A stretch of 64,000 nt of DNA, from assembly GCA_930367205.1 (NCBI GenBank), contig OV884009.1:37705841-37769840 (forward strand), read 5' to 3'. Each line of letters starts with the position of its first letter. Within the stretch, counting starts at the first letter, position 1. Of this stretch, positions 36,501-47,900 are shown in pieces. A model generated the notes under the pieces. That model made no database searches and was not told the DNA's origin. It worked only from the letters and a program-made list of their open reading frames with translations. The stretch comes from Acanthosoma haemorrhoidale (Eukaryota > Arthropoda > Insecta > Hemiptera > Acanthosomatidae). The translations under genes and the position numbers were made by a program.

Positions 36501-39500
36501 CTGAGGATTTCATCCACCACATTGTAAAAGGAAGCAGCGTATACAGTATTCTGGGTGGTTTAATAATAAATGTACTTGCAAAAGCTTGGAAAGATAACAT
36601 TTAGAAATAACTTGTACTTAATTTACAGAAAATTCCTTTTTCCTTTATGTTATATTCACAAAATATTATAGCCACAGCAACATGCTGAAACAGAAATAAA
36701 ATTACAGTCAGTTTAATGATATATTTTAATCTAGTTTTGATAACTTTTTCAAATTAATGAATTTTTGGTAAAAAAAAGTAAAGGATTTTTTTTTATGCCA
36801 TGCTTCTGCCATTAGCTGATAGAGAAAATATAGGTTCAATTAACAAGTTTAATATTATCTTTACACAATAACTATGTAGTAAACAAAACTGAAATTCATG
36901 CAAAAGCTGATGAAAGTAAGAAGATAAAGATTTACGTGAAGATAGATATCAATTTAAGAATGGAAAAAAATAAGTAGTTATTAAGCAGAACCTCAGGTAT
37001 TAAATTGTTCAATATTTCTGTTCCTTTTGCACAGGTGTCCACTATTTTCAGTTAGCAAATTTTCAATATTGTTTTAAGCATTTTTTTTAACACTCCGTCA
37101 TGCACAACTAATCTATTAGGCTCAGCTCCCTTATTTAGGTTCACCCCCTCCCTATCAAGAAGACTATACCTTTTGTTCCCTCCCTCGGCTTCGGCTCTTC
37201 TAAAGCCACTAACAGTCAGGCCACCGGTAGGATCAATTTACTTGAATCTGCTGTCGTATTTAGATGGTTGCCATTGTGATTTCGTAAATTCATTGCATCT
37301 GATTACATAATGAGAGGTAAGTTTTTTCCAGCTTTTCGGGACAAATGCCCCTATTACCAATACATTCCAATTAAACAAAGTAAAAATGGATAAAAAAATT
37401 CTCTAGCAGTTCTATGAGTTAGATTACATATCATATTTTGAAAAAAAAATTGTGCCACCCAGGATCCAGGAAATGAAGACGATTGACCTCAGAAGCAGAT
37501 GTATAAGGATATATGGGTTTGAACATATGAAATGTTAGTTCCTAAGGTATGAGGCAAATGAAAGCAAAATCAAACTTTAAATGCAGGAGCATAGCCACCT
37601 TCAAAGCACTTAATAGGAATAAGGTACTTATTCGAGGTTTTATGTAGACCTATGAAAAAATTGAAGAAATACACACTATTTGTTTGTTTACAATATAATC
37701 GTATTGATAATATGTTAACAATATGTTATTATTTATTCTCTCCTGATTTTCACTTTTATCCTTTTATATTATTCGCTTATAATTGTTTATAGTAATAAAC
37801 GTATTTCTAATTACCTGCAGTCAACTGTATCCAACACATGTAAAGTCTCATTATTAATTTGTTTGTAAGAGACAGTAAATATGCAGTGTGCACTTGGTGA
37901 GGGATTAAAAACAAAAGGAGGGAACTGAGTGAGAGTTGTGAGAAAATTAATTCCAGCCATTTTGCAACTTTGTTTTTACAATTTAGCTAATTATTTCTAG
38001 CTGTGTTCCTCTTCTCAGGGTTTTGGCTTTTTAATTTTAAAATGTTCACTTTTTATTACGCATATTTGTCCCTTCCTCATTGTTTTTTCTTAGTTATTAA
38101 AAACATTGTTAGGTCTTTCTTATCACTTTATACTGCAATACAATTGTGATGAATGAATAATTATGCTCATAATCACAAAATCAATCATTTCAGCATATAT
38201 GCACAAAATTAACTGAATAAACTGCTAAAACGTGAGTTAATGCAACAACTGTAAGGTTCTTTGACACAACAAAGTTGATTTAAATCATGATTACATACAA
38301 TATACTATTTTTTTTACAGGAATATTCGAAGATTTGTAGTTTAGATGCATGCAATTAACAAGAATTTTTCACAGCCCATGCCATTTTAATGCATTGAATA
38401 GAAGGGTACTATAAGGATTAAGTAAAGAGTAATTTTGAGTAGAGCATTAATATAAATTATAACATAAGTTAATAATACCTTTTATTTATTATTCTGCAGA
38501 ATAAATCCTTTGTAAGACTGCAGGAACTATTCATTTAATATTAGTTCCATAATATTTATAGAATACAATATTTAAAATGAATACAATTTTATTCATCCAA
38601 ATCCTTAATGTTAAGACACCTTAATATCACCTCAGGAAACATCATGGCACAAAAAATTCTTCCACTACAGAAAAATATAGTGTTTGAAAAACAAAACAAA
38701 TTAATTAGGTTATAATACACATTCCAAATATTTTGTTGATGGTGCTTGTTTACCTGCATTTGAAATGTACAAAGTACATTAAAAATTTTCTGATTCAAGC
38801 GATCCGTCTTCTTTTATAAAACTAGAAAACTTCTTCATATGAAGGATATGATTGTTATCATGGGGGAGTTCCCAAAGTATCCTTTTCCATAGATTACATA
38901 TCATGAATAAACAGTCTCAAGTTCGGTATGTTTTAGACTATGATATCCGTTGTGAAAAATGACATATATCAAATTTAAAAGACAGAGAACATAATTAAAG
39001 AAGATATGATCTGTATAAAAAATTAATCAAGTGAGCCCAAGAGTAAAGAAAGCATCTATTGTTCATAAAACACACGGATAGTTTCCGGCGTTATTCTCAT
39101 ACGAACCATATGAATAGTTGGTGATATTTACATTTTCCTAGTGGCAATACAATATTTAATCACATTTAAATAGTTATTCATTTTTCATTGAATCTATATA
39201 AGTAACAATTGGACAATTTCTTAGATCATCACACATTTACATAAAACACTATGCTAGCACATGGTTCTACATTGTAAACAGAATTTACATGTATCACTTA
39301 AACTGCAGACTGTACAATTGTTTTAATAAGGAACTTAATCATCCAATAAGGGAGATACCTCTGTTTTGAGTAAAACAGCATTTTATACAGATTTAAAAGT
39401 GTTTTCACTATAATGTTTAATTACTAATAGTTATTGCCTTATTCTAACTTTTTCTAGAAATGTCGAATTCAATTTCCTACACACATCTAAATCGGCTCCT

Positions 39501-41092
39501 ATGATTATGACTTTACTAAGACTATTTCAGCTAATTTATTTCTACAGACCACCGTAAATATATTTTATACTAGCCCTATGAAATTAAAAAATATATATTT
39601 TGTTAGTATTGGTGTTAAGGGAGTTTTCAATTGAACAATCCAAATAAGCTTCAATAAGTTCAATTTGTCCCTAAATGTGTGATTCAAACTATCTAACTGG
39701 TATTTGCAAAACCAATTTTATTATTATAATATAAACAATATGCTAACAGGAACTCACTTAACAAAAGTGATATTGAGATTCAATCTTACGCATGAACTGA
39801 CAATTTATTAGATAAGAGTACTTTTTTGTTCCTGAAATTCATGAGTTATACCAATCCTGGGGAAGTTTATGTTACAAGCTAGACTGCTGAGATAGTAGAG
39901 TTTCCACAATTTATCACTAACTAGGTGTAATAATTCAGAATTGTCCCTGAACAAATCAAAAAAAGCTTGCCTATTATAAATTATAACTGTACACAGATGA
40001 CCATTAAGTACCTGAGAATTCCAGAACATAGACATGGCAAACTGAATCAGAAGGGGAATTATTATGAGCAGAATAATAGACAGACTTCCAAAAATCTAGA
40101 AAACACCGAGGCTGAACATAAATGACCTTTTATAATACCAGCTTTTTGCCCCTGCGGAAACCACACAATAACAATATTTTCATTGCACTTATCTTCAAGT
40201 TTAAGTTCACAACCCAACCCATGAAATAATTAGTGTCATTACTCATCTCAGTGATCCAGAAAACAATGTATTCGACACAATATCAGTCATTTTAGATTTG
40301 TTTCCATATCACCCCCCTGTCCATTCTCTCACACTATTTTTCCAGAAAAAATGTGAAGTATGTAAAAATGTGTAGTGTGTAATAATGTCATATGGTTACC
40401 ATTTTAGTTTATTATCTTCAATTGGCTCACATATAATATTATGACAACTTTAAATTAGGTATTAATAATATTGAATGATGTAAAGAAATAACATAGCTAG
40501 GATCAACAAAAATAACCTGTTGAATAATACCATATCTTAAACCGAGTACTGACTTGTGGACAAATATTGCACAACTAATAAGAACCAATTTCCTCGTCAA
40601 CAGATGGTAAACACCAATCCATCTGTGCAACACTAGCAGATTTTGGCTGAATATCTATTGTCTACATGGTACTGATGACCATTCCACCCACCACAAATCA
40701 ATTGCATTAGTACAAGAAAGAGAGATATATTTCTCCTTACCATGAATTGTGATCATTACAAGTAAGTACTCAGCTTTGTAGTTAAAAGAATAATAGATTA
40801 CCTTATCAAACCTTTGCCTATCAGCCGCTTTCTCTGCCTTGTCTTTTTCAAGTTTTAGTATAATAGACTCTTTTTCTTGTAACTGAGAATTAAGTTTCCC
40901 TATCTTAACAGATTGAGCCTCGAGGTGCTCCAATATAGTTATAACTTTACTCATAATATTATTTAATGGCTCCGCACCATATATTTCCATAATGGTTCTA
41001 AGTTCTTTAGCAAAGTCAGTGACTATGTCATAAACGTCTACAAGTGATATTCCTTCATAATCATCCATTATGTCAAAACAATCTGATGGCAT
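26905..41092 (-). CDS. RILPL: RILP-like protein (RILPL family Rab/motor adaptor), complete, seven coding exons
   Basis: The exons, in transcript order, are 41092-40802, 34040-33905, 31917-31790, 31329-31123, 30108-29945, 28834-28721 and 27022-26905. All borders are GT..AG, the frame is continuous, and the total is 386 codons including TGA. The protein starts with an RH1 domain (ISLVDVYDIVTDFAKEL, then VITILEHLEAQ). It continues as a long coiled coil through exons 2-4, then an RH2 domain (FTSDELKEILLERNELKTRI) in exon 5. The tail has an acidic linker (EEDDEPSTDEE, APVQGP) and DAPWRKSESKIRKLFRKLF, the C-terminal signature of RILP-like proteins. Vertebrate RILPL1 is about 400 residues, so this copy is full length. 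In the known family RH1 contacts dynein light intermediate chain or myosin Va, and RH2 binds phosphorylated Rab8/Rab10, governing cilia and vesicle transport. The function here is inferred from that family. Introns are 0.5-6.8 kb. Confidence 0.93.
27106..27198 (-). other. Exon-like open frame in the last RILPL intron
   Basis: On the minus strand, behind the acceptor TTTACTATTAG (27181-27180), is a short acidic frame (EEPLVQKDQDSCEETERRID, then IFLD) closing with TAG. It stands out from its AT-rich surroundings. Exon 6 of RILPL ends in a phase that does not continue this frame, so it is not a simple alternative last exon. Confidence 0.2.
28721..28834 (-). CDS. RILPL: RILPL exon 6: acidic linker and DAPW motif
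   Basis: Acceptor TCTTATAG, donor GTATGT, 114 bp. It encodes IEEDDEPSTDEEAPVQGP and NDAPWRKSESKIRK, which corresponds to the conserved region before the C-terminal helix of RILPL proteins. The open frame beyond 28721 is intron read-through. Confidence 0.92.
29945..30108 (-). CDS. RILPL: RILPL exon 5: RH2 (phospho-Rab binding) domain
   Basis: Acceptor TGTACCCAAAG, donor GTATGT, 164 bp. After a short acidic run (SLSEISIEDS) comes NKPKFTSDELKEILLERNEL, the RH2 signature of RILP-family proteins. In vertebrate RILPL1/2 the corresponding PRF..QELR positions are arginines said to contact phosphorylated Rab; here both are lysine. The exon ends two bases into a glutamate codon. Confidence 0.93.
31123..31329 (-). 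CDS. RILPL: RILPL exon 4: coiled coil
   Basis: Acceptor TTTTTATAG, donor GTATGT, 207 bp, both ends in phase 0. It encodes LADQVDRLTGLNKELRKKQ and a further run of glutamine- and leucine-rich heptads ending NKDIAEQSK. Confidence 0.92.
31790..31917 (-). CDS. RILPL: RILPL exon 3: coiled coil
   Basis: Acceptor TCACTTTTAG, donor GTAATT, 128 bp, ending in phase 0 with AEVES. It encodes TALQKSRASIDKLRDQLK, a heptad-rich segment. The exon reads as coding only in the frame fixed by exon 2. Confidence 0.9.
33509..33551. repeat. (TA)n microsatellite in RILPL intron 2
   Basis: About twenty uninterrupted TA units. Shorter TA runs occur at 41815-41830 and 42868-42887. Confidence 0.95.
33905..34040 (-). 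CDS. RILPL: RILPL exon 2: coiled coil
   Basis: Acceptor TTTATTTAG, donor GTAATA, 136 bp. It encodes ELEQIEEHWRDEAHEM and RLQEENRKLVKTLAAKK, the same block as the vertebrate stretch with LVEDVWRGEAQDLL and LQEENKQL. It ends one base into a threonine codon. Confidence 0.93.
34041..40801. other. RILPL intron 1 (6.8 kb)
   Basis: No coding frame on either strand is convincing. GC-richer patches at 36100-36250, 36450-36560 and 37130-37300 are probably decayed repeats. A ten-base G run sits near 35067. Confidence 0.6.
40802..41092 (-). CDS. RILPL: RILPL exon 1: start codon and RH1 domain
   Basis: ATG at 41092, 97 codons, donor GTAATC. It encodes MPSDCFDIMDDYEG then the RH1 four-helix segment. The exon ends with EKDKAEKAADRQRFDK in phase 0. 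The EGISLVDVYDI start of RH1 is the strongest family match in the exon. No other in-frame ATG precedes it. Confidence 0.93.
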
Positions 41093-41135
41093 GAATTAAA
41101 ACTTAAATTTAATACCACAACAGTATACAATATCG

Positions 41136-41153
41136 TAACCTTTATAAAAGGTT
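41136..41153 (-). promoter_or_regulatory. Possible TATA box upstream of RILPL
   Basis: A TTTATAAAGG-like sequence on the minus strand lies about 45-60 bases before the RILPL ATG, inside a small palindrome. The distance would allow a very short 5' UTR. This is a position-based guess in AT-rich DNA and the real start could be elsewhere. Confidence 0.2.
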
Positions 41154-41876
41154 AAACCAAAGAATGTATAATCAAACGGACCGTCAGCGAACGATCGTTG
41201 TCATTGAAAAAAAACCAAGGAATATTTACATTAAAAATTAGAATGCAGCGCTATCTGTTGTTTTCAAAGGTAGAAATAATTAAATGGGGGAAACGACACT
41301 TTTTATGATTTGCAGCGCATTTCTGTAGAGTTTAGAAAACTAACTAACATGTTCAGGGCCATACCTCGTCGTCACAAAATTTTGACTTAGTACCAGGTGT
41401 GCAGTATCTCACAAGAGTTCCTGGCACCCCTTACTTGCGTTAGTTAGTCTGCTGATCATCAATAGAATGCACTGCACTAAACAAAAAATGTAGTATTCCT
41501 AATTTAGATTTATATCTTAACCAACAGCTGGCTCTGCATTCCTATTTTTAACAAGAATACTTTTTTTTTTACTTGTTTCATCTATCTCTCTTCCGTTACA
41601 CTTCAGACCGCAAAATTTAAAATTAGGATAATTCAATTTCTTAGCTATCAAATAGCCTTTTTACGGTTAAATTAAGTCAATTTACTTTTTTGATGAATAT
41701 GGATTAATAATATAACGTGAGACCTTTATTATAGAATAGAAAAGAAAAAAAACCTTTCAATCTCTCGGTACAAAGTCACCTATGAATAACATTAATGTTC
41801 ACATGAAAAAAAAAATATATATATATATATTTAACTGCTTTTAGTCCATTTATTTAAAGTCTTTAGTAACCATCTC

Positions 41877-42438
41877 TGTAGCGACTGCTAACTACAAGTT
41901 AAATCACCCTATACTCTGGTGCACACATATTGTAAGCAAAGTAAAATAACAGGAACTAAGTGTATGTAAATCATTGTAAGTGCTAAGCAATAAAACACGG
42001 AAGGGAAACAAGTCATAAACAGCCAGGTACACACTGGCCTAAGAGCAAAGGGGTCCTACCTGACAGCCATAAACTAAGCGACCCTTTTAGGTCTCTCTTC
42101 CGGTCTCGCGCCTTGTGACTGGTATGCGCGGGAACCACTGCAGGATTAGACCCTCGCAGCCTCCCGGCAGAAACGGTATTTAAACCAGGGTTCTGGCCCT
42201 GTAAATCAGTCTCCTTGCAGACTCTCTGGCGACCTGTAACAATGCTTGTTTCGCTTCCGCTTGAACTCTGAAAACATGCCTTATTCTTTATGAAACCTCT
42301 GTACCTCTTCTCTTGAACATAGTGCATTATCGGGGCACATACCTATCATAAAATGGAGTCAGATATGTTATTAACTCGAACAATCCGCACTTGTCACCAG
42401 GGCTAGGTGATCAGGCACCTCCTAGTGACAACCCGACA
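41877..42438 (-). mobile_element. Solo LTR (562 bp) with 5-bp target duplication
   Basis: On the minus strand it begins TGTCGGGTTGTCACTAGG and ends GCAGTCGCTACA. The direct repeat ATCTC flanks it at 41872-41876 and 42439-42443. Both ends match the solo LTR at 6578-7435. No internal retrotransposon sequence is present, so it arose by LTR-LTR recombination. It lies 0.8 kb upstream of the RILPL start codon in the same orientation. Confidence 0.9.
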
Positions 42439-42559
42439 ATCTCTAAGAAACCAAAAAAACAGCAACAATATGCAGAAGCCTGTACAGTAAGACATTAAAT
42501 AAAACTAATAAAAAAGGAAAACAAGAAAGTTAAATACAAACTAAAAGCCAACATTTATT

Positions 42560-44110
42560 TATATATATTAAACAAACATCAAATGAAAATAATTAAAACA
42601 AAAATAAAAGTCAGGAAAAACAAAATAATGAATGAGTGAATCGTTCCCAGACATACAAGTGTTTCGTTTGATAGTGAGAAGGTGTTGGAATAGAGTTTTT
42701 AGGGATGAAGCATGGAGGATATTAGGAGGTAGAGAGTTCCAGACGGTAGTAGAGCGAGCGAGGAAGGACCGGTGGCTTGTTGCAGTTTTGTGGGCAGGAG
42801 TATAAAGGTTGGAGAGACGGGATATTGTGTTCCGTGAGTGGACTGAAGTTTTGAACTGTAAAATTTGTATATATATATATATATATAGGTGGGGTGCTGC
42901 GAATTTATGGTTTAGAAAAGGAATGAATCGAGGAAATTTGTGCACGGAAGAAGGGGAAGAGCCTAACTCAGCGTAGAGGTTAGAGACATGGGAGCACCGT
43001 GGAGTCTTAAAGACATATTTAATGAAGAAATTCCTGGTTCACTTCAACTTGTCCTCGGATCCCACCGAGAAACCCCCATACACCACACACCCACTGCAAA
43101 AGTGAGGGTGAATAAGAGATGAAACAAGGAGTTGACAAGTAGGCTGAGGAAGCAGATAGTGAGAGCGACGGGATAAGTTTCAAGACAACTATCAACCGAC
43201 GGGAAAATTTAGAAATATGTTGATTCCAAGAGTGGCTTCCGAGAGTAGTCATCCCTAGGTTTTTATCAGTGGAACAGAAAGTATGAAGTTATGAAGAAAG
43301 TTATGAAGGGCTAAAGCAAAAATATCGGCAAAGGATCTGAGGAGCCTATGACAATTACCTGAGCTATCGCTGCATTCAACCTCAATTTATTCAGATTTCC
43401 CCAGGCACTGATCCGATCTAGGTCTACCTGAATCTTGGCAAACGCAGCTTAAAAATCGGAGAGGGATAAATAGATTTGGGAGTCGTCAGCGGAAAGGTGC
43501 TGGAAATAATGTTAAACAGAGTTAAGTAGATCATTTATGTAACAGCTAAATAGAAGTAAATGCTCGACCAAAGGAAGGGCGAGGGAAGTATATAGGGGTT
43601 AATTAGGGATAGTTAATACTTGTCAACGATTGGAAACCAATAATTTAAACCATTGAATAGAGCTATCGGAGAAGGTTAATGATGTTAATATGGGGAGAAG
43701 GATTTTGTGGTCTATGGTACCAACTGCTTTGGAGAAATCTAGGAGAATCAGGACGGTTAATTTTTAATTATCAATAGACGCACGAATGTCACTAATGATA
43801 TTAGCTAGTGCATATGGCGTGGAATGACCGGGCCAGAAACTAGATTGGAAAGGGTAGATTGGAGTTGGGACAGTTCAAGAAAAATGAAGATTTGGGTTTG
43901 AACTAGTCTTTCTTTCAAGAGGTTTGGAGAGGTTAGAAAGGATGGAGAATGGGTGTTAGTGGTTTGGTGATGCAGGGTTAGGATCTTTTTGAGGGTTGGG
44001 CTACAGCTTTTTTCCAAGAAGCTGGAAAGACTGAGTTTCGAAGGGAAAAAATGTAAATATAGATCTTCTCTATATTTACATTTTTTCCCTTCGAAACTCA
44101 ATCTTTCCAC
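42560..44110 (-). mobile_element. Jockey/CR1-like LINE fragment, degenerate, between RILPL and CPT2
   Basis: On the minus strand, with frame changes, the reverse transcriptase reads SILSNLSKPLER, then a block equivalent to the FQSGFRPGHST core (NLVSGPVIPRH in one frame, SFWPGHSTPYALANIISDIR in another). It continues with LTVLILLDFSKAVGTIDHKI, SWNQHISKFSRRL and the C-terminal RSFLARSTTVWNSLPP. These are the familiar motifs of arthropod Jockey/CR1-type LINEs. The copy is 5' truncated near 44110, where it ends in a foldback, and is full of stops. Confidence 0.85.
44023..44109. repeat. 40-bp inverted repeat (foldback) at the 5' end of the LINE
   Basis: The arms 44023-44062 and 44070-44109 are complementary at 39 of 40 positions around a 7-base loop. 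The foldback lies exactly where the LINE sequence is truncated. It may come from a 5' inversion during reverse transcription, or from an artefact of library making or assembly. Confidence 0.93.
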
Positions 44111-44903
44111 GGGGCAGGTTGACTGGAAGGCATAGTTGTATTACCTTGGTATTGGTATAGTGGATTCAGTATGGGCCAGTAGCGTTAGCGCGTGCTCTCG
44201 TTACCTTATAAGGTCTGTGGGAGGGACATATTTAAAATAAAATTTATTATCATGAAATGAGGGCTCGCAACGACTATAAGATGAGGGAAATGGTAAATTG
44301 GTTGAGGAAGCAGACACAAAATATGAGTTTACCTCATCAGGGGAAACGGGGAATACTTCTGAGGAGGACCCCTAGAGGAGTAACAGAGGGTAAGTTATTG
44401 AAGGAGCTGCAACAATTTGGAATTGGAGTCAGGAGCAGAGGAGTGGGCTTCATGAAACTACTTGGACTTCGGCTGCCAGACTGTCACCTGGGTCAAGTTG
44501 CGGAGAACCCTGAACGCCTAATAGTCATATACACGCTTTGTGCGTTTGAAGCGTTTTCGAGGAGCCCCAAGCCCTGACCCCCGACTTCCTGGCATATCCA
44601 TGGACCAGCCCAGAGACGAAAGCCACTATCTCTGCAATGGTAAATTCTCTTTACAATAATGGTCTTTGAGCGAAAAATCTTTATATATTCTTTGGAGTAG
44701 TGTTTATAACCTAACGGGTTGGTAGCCATGGAGTTCAAATAAATGTCATGTATCCATTAAATACCATTTTTGGTTTAATAGCTTTTTTTTCTTATAATAC
44801 ATGCTAAGTTTTTCTATTCGATCTCCCAAAACTCTCACTTAACTTTTTCTGGTTTATTTGAAGAGTTTTTCTATTCTCTTACACTTTCATCTATACTTCT
44901 AAT

Positions 44904-44939
44904 ATGTTCTATAGAGTTCCTCGTAGGAAGTTTGCTGAG
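44904..44939 (+). CDS. CPT2: CPT2 coding exon 1: start of mitochondrial transit peptide
   Basis: Twelve codons, ATG to GAG, reading [12 protein letters not shown], followed by the donor GTAATC. It is arginine/lysine-rich with no acidic residue until the last codon, as expected of a mitochondrial presequence. It ends in phase 0 and joins in frame to the next small exon. No conserved residue supports it beyond charge, frame and splice site. The 5' UTR would lie just upstream in a pyrimidine-rich stretch. Confidence 0.6.
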
Positions 44940-47900
44940 GTAATCTATTAACTTTTTTCCTACTATTCTCATTATGAAATTAATTTGAATGCCTTAAAAT
45001 TACTTGTTTGTATTTTGATTATTTAATTAATTACAATAAATTTTCACCATAGTGAACAGTCATAGCAGTGTTTAAAACTTTAAAATTTCTATTTTAGATA
45101 TTTTTTTCATCTTTTCGTGACTTATTTTTTCACGTTAATATAAATCTTAATATGCTTAAATGACATTTGATAAAAATAATAATAAAAATAATTTATGAAT
45201 TAACTTGAACTCTTCATATGTGATGTTATAATCATTAACGTGTATACATTATTATTGTTAATATGATGTTTTACATTGTACATAAACATTTATATAATAT
45301 CTAATTTTCTACTATTAATACACAGTGAATGATTGAAAATAACGAGCAATTTGGATTATTAAGAAATGTTCACATTATTTCAAGGATACACATTTTTGAA
45401 TAGATCGAAAATTATCTTGGTTACTTTACGCATTGATTTATTTTCTATACATTTTACACTCTATACATATTTGTTGTTACTCGAGCAGTCAAGAATTGTG
45501 ACGAACAATTTTGAAATCCTGATTATTAATTGTGAGCTCAGGACAAATTAATTCATATTCATTGTGATGTGTATTGTTACAAATGTTTCTGTCCTTGTCT
45601 ATTTTTAATTTTGTTTTAAAATTATTTCAGTCTCATATATGTAATGATCATTTTAGGCTTGCTTTGCACCATGGTCTGTCAGATTGGTCAGCAACATAAG
45701 GTAAATATTGCTACATTTTAGTAAAAGCTAACGTTTTAAATATTTAAAAAAAATATAAATGTTTGAATTCAAATTCCTGCAACTTTGATTTCCTATGCAT
45801 CTTAGAGTTTTGCCTACTACCCTACACTTCTTAAATTTCTTTGAATAAAAGAAGAAGCTTGGACTTATAGACTCATATATTGTTTTACTAAAATTTGCAA
45901 AGCAGGATATAATAACTCAATAATCCTGAAATGTGTGTACAGAAGACATGTGCTTAAAAACCTAAATGTTATTTGTTAATGTAATTTGTATGTAATATAT
46001 AAATTTGATTTTCAAATATTCGAACTTTGTCCTTTAATATAACTTACATTTTTTTTTTAAATTCATGTTATTATTTTTAATAGATTTTTTTGTTTTTAGT
46101 TCTGATGAATATCAATTTTTACAAAAGAGCAAGACTCCGACATTACATTTTCAACCTTCTTTGCCACGACTGCCTATTCCTGAGTTATTCAAAACCTGTG
46201 AAAGGTATTTAAAAGCCCAAAAGCCATTGAGAACTAATGAAGAATTTTTATCTCTTGTTAAAAGAGTTACTGATTTTCAATTAAATGAAGGTGCAGTTTT
46301 ACAAAATGAATTGAAACAATTGGACTCACAGAATAAGCATACAAGCTATATTTCTGCGCCTTGGTTTGAAATGTATTTGAAGGATCGTAAACCACTTCCC
46401 ATCAACTACAATCCTTTTTTGGTTTTTGTTAATGATCCAAAAGTGGAATACAACCATCAACTGATTCGTTCTGCGAATTTAATAATATCTTCATTAAGGT
46501 CAATATGTTTTCAACTAGAAATAAGTAAATTAACTGTAGTTATAAGTACCCCTTTTTAACATTATGAGATATGAACCTAATATTACCATATACAATTTTT
46601 GGTGAAAAGGATGAAGGTGAAGTCCATTGGTTTAGTTACCAATGAATTGTGGCTATTATTGACAGGAAATTTCATTTTCCACTAACTGATGTTTATTCTG
46701 AGGTTGTAAGTCCATCCTCAGATTCACCCAGCCTCCGTAAAATAATTGTTTGTAATTCATATTTTTTTTTATCAATGATGAATATTGCTGGAGTTGCTTC
46801 TCTTTATTTGTTAGTAATTACATTATCACGCCTAACCAGTCCATTATTTCATCACTTATATCAATGATATTAATAATTTCTTCACTATAAAATTAAGGTA
46901 ACATTTTCCTCAAAAATTACTAACTTAAAAAATACTAAATATTAGTGAAAAGTTTTTGTTTGTCAGATTTGATGTTTATTCCGTTATCATCTACGTTGAT
47001 TTGTAGTGTTTTTGATGTCACTCTGCATGTATAAAATGTCTGTTGTTGCCAAATATTAGTGTGGGAGATTCCCAATAGTTTTTCACCCATTTTTCATTTA
47101 CTCAAGTTTGTAAATTTTCCACATTTCTTAGTTAATTGTTCATTCCTGGTATCTATTACTGATATTTAAAAAATCATACTTCAATTAATGCACGTCTATC
47201 ACTGTTCCATTGCTATAACCTGTGGCACGTGTGAATGAAGACCTTTATTTTTTTTCATTTCAATTTTAACATACTCTTTTCTCATTTTGATTTTCCGTTT
47301 TCACTAAATCATTCCTTACTTATTAACCTTAAGCTGATTAAAAGATTCATATTTGTATTATTTCACCAACTATTAGATATTTACTTATAACCATCTCGTA
47401 TTATTATTTTTTGTTAATAACAATTATTTTCACCCTTGTAACAACTTCTTTTTTTTCTCTTGCTATCAGGGCAATATGGCCAAAAAGTTGTAATAAATTT
47501 GATGAAAATATTATTGTATTTTTTCGTCAACCTAAGCCGATTCCTAAGTAAACACCTTTCTAGGTTCCCATTCCAGAGTAAAAACCGTTTGTTTTTTCAA
47601 TTGATGTCCTTTGATTCTCACCTTACCAATACTTGTGTTTTAACATTGATTTATAATTTATATTTATAATTAATAATAATTGTGTTTTAACATTTTTTTA
47701 TGAAGTAATTAATGTATTAAAATATTTATCATTTAAAAAATCTAATTGTTACTGCCATAAAAAAAAAGTTGTAGAATTTTCGGATAATAATAAAGACCTA
47801 TATGTAGTCACTAAAGATCACTAGGATTATATGAAGTTCCTAAAATCTATCAAAATATGTTTTTCCTTAAATCATACCTTGTAGTCTATCTATCAGGTTG

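Noticed and set aside
44257..44577. 106-codon plus-strand frame upstream of CPT2
   Set aside because: It has no recognisable domain, stands in a repeat-rich area beside the LINE, and the opposite strand is partly open too. It may be transposon-derived, but I could not support a family.
46065..46099. ATG at 46065 as the CPT2 start
   Set aside because: It lies in the intron before a clear TGTTTTTAG acceptor, encodes a hydrophobic run not found in CPT2, and two upstream exons join in frame to the exon at 46100.
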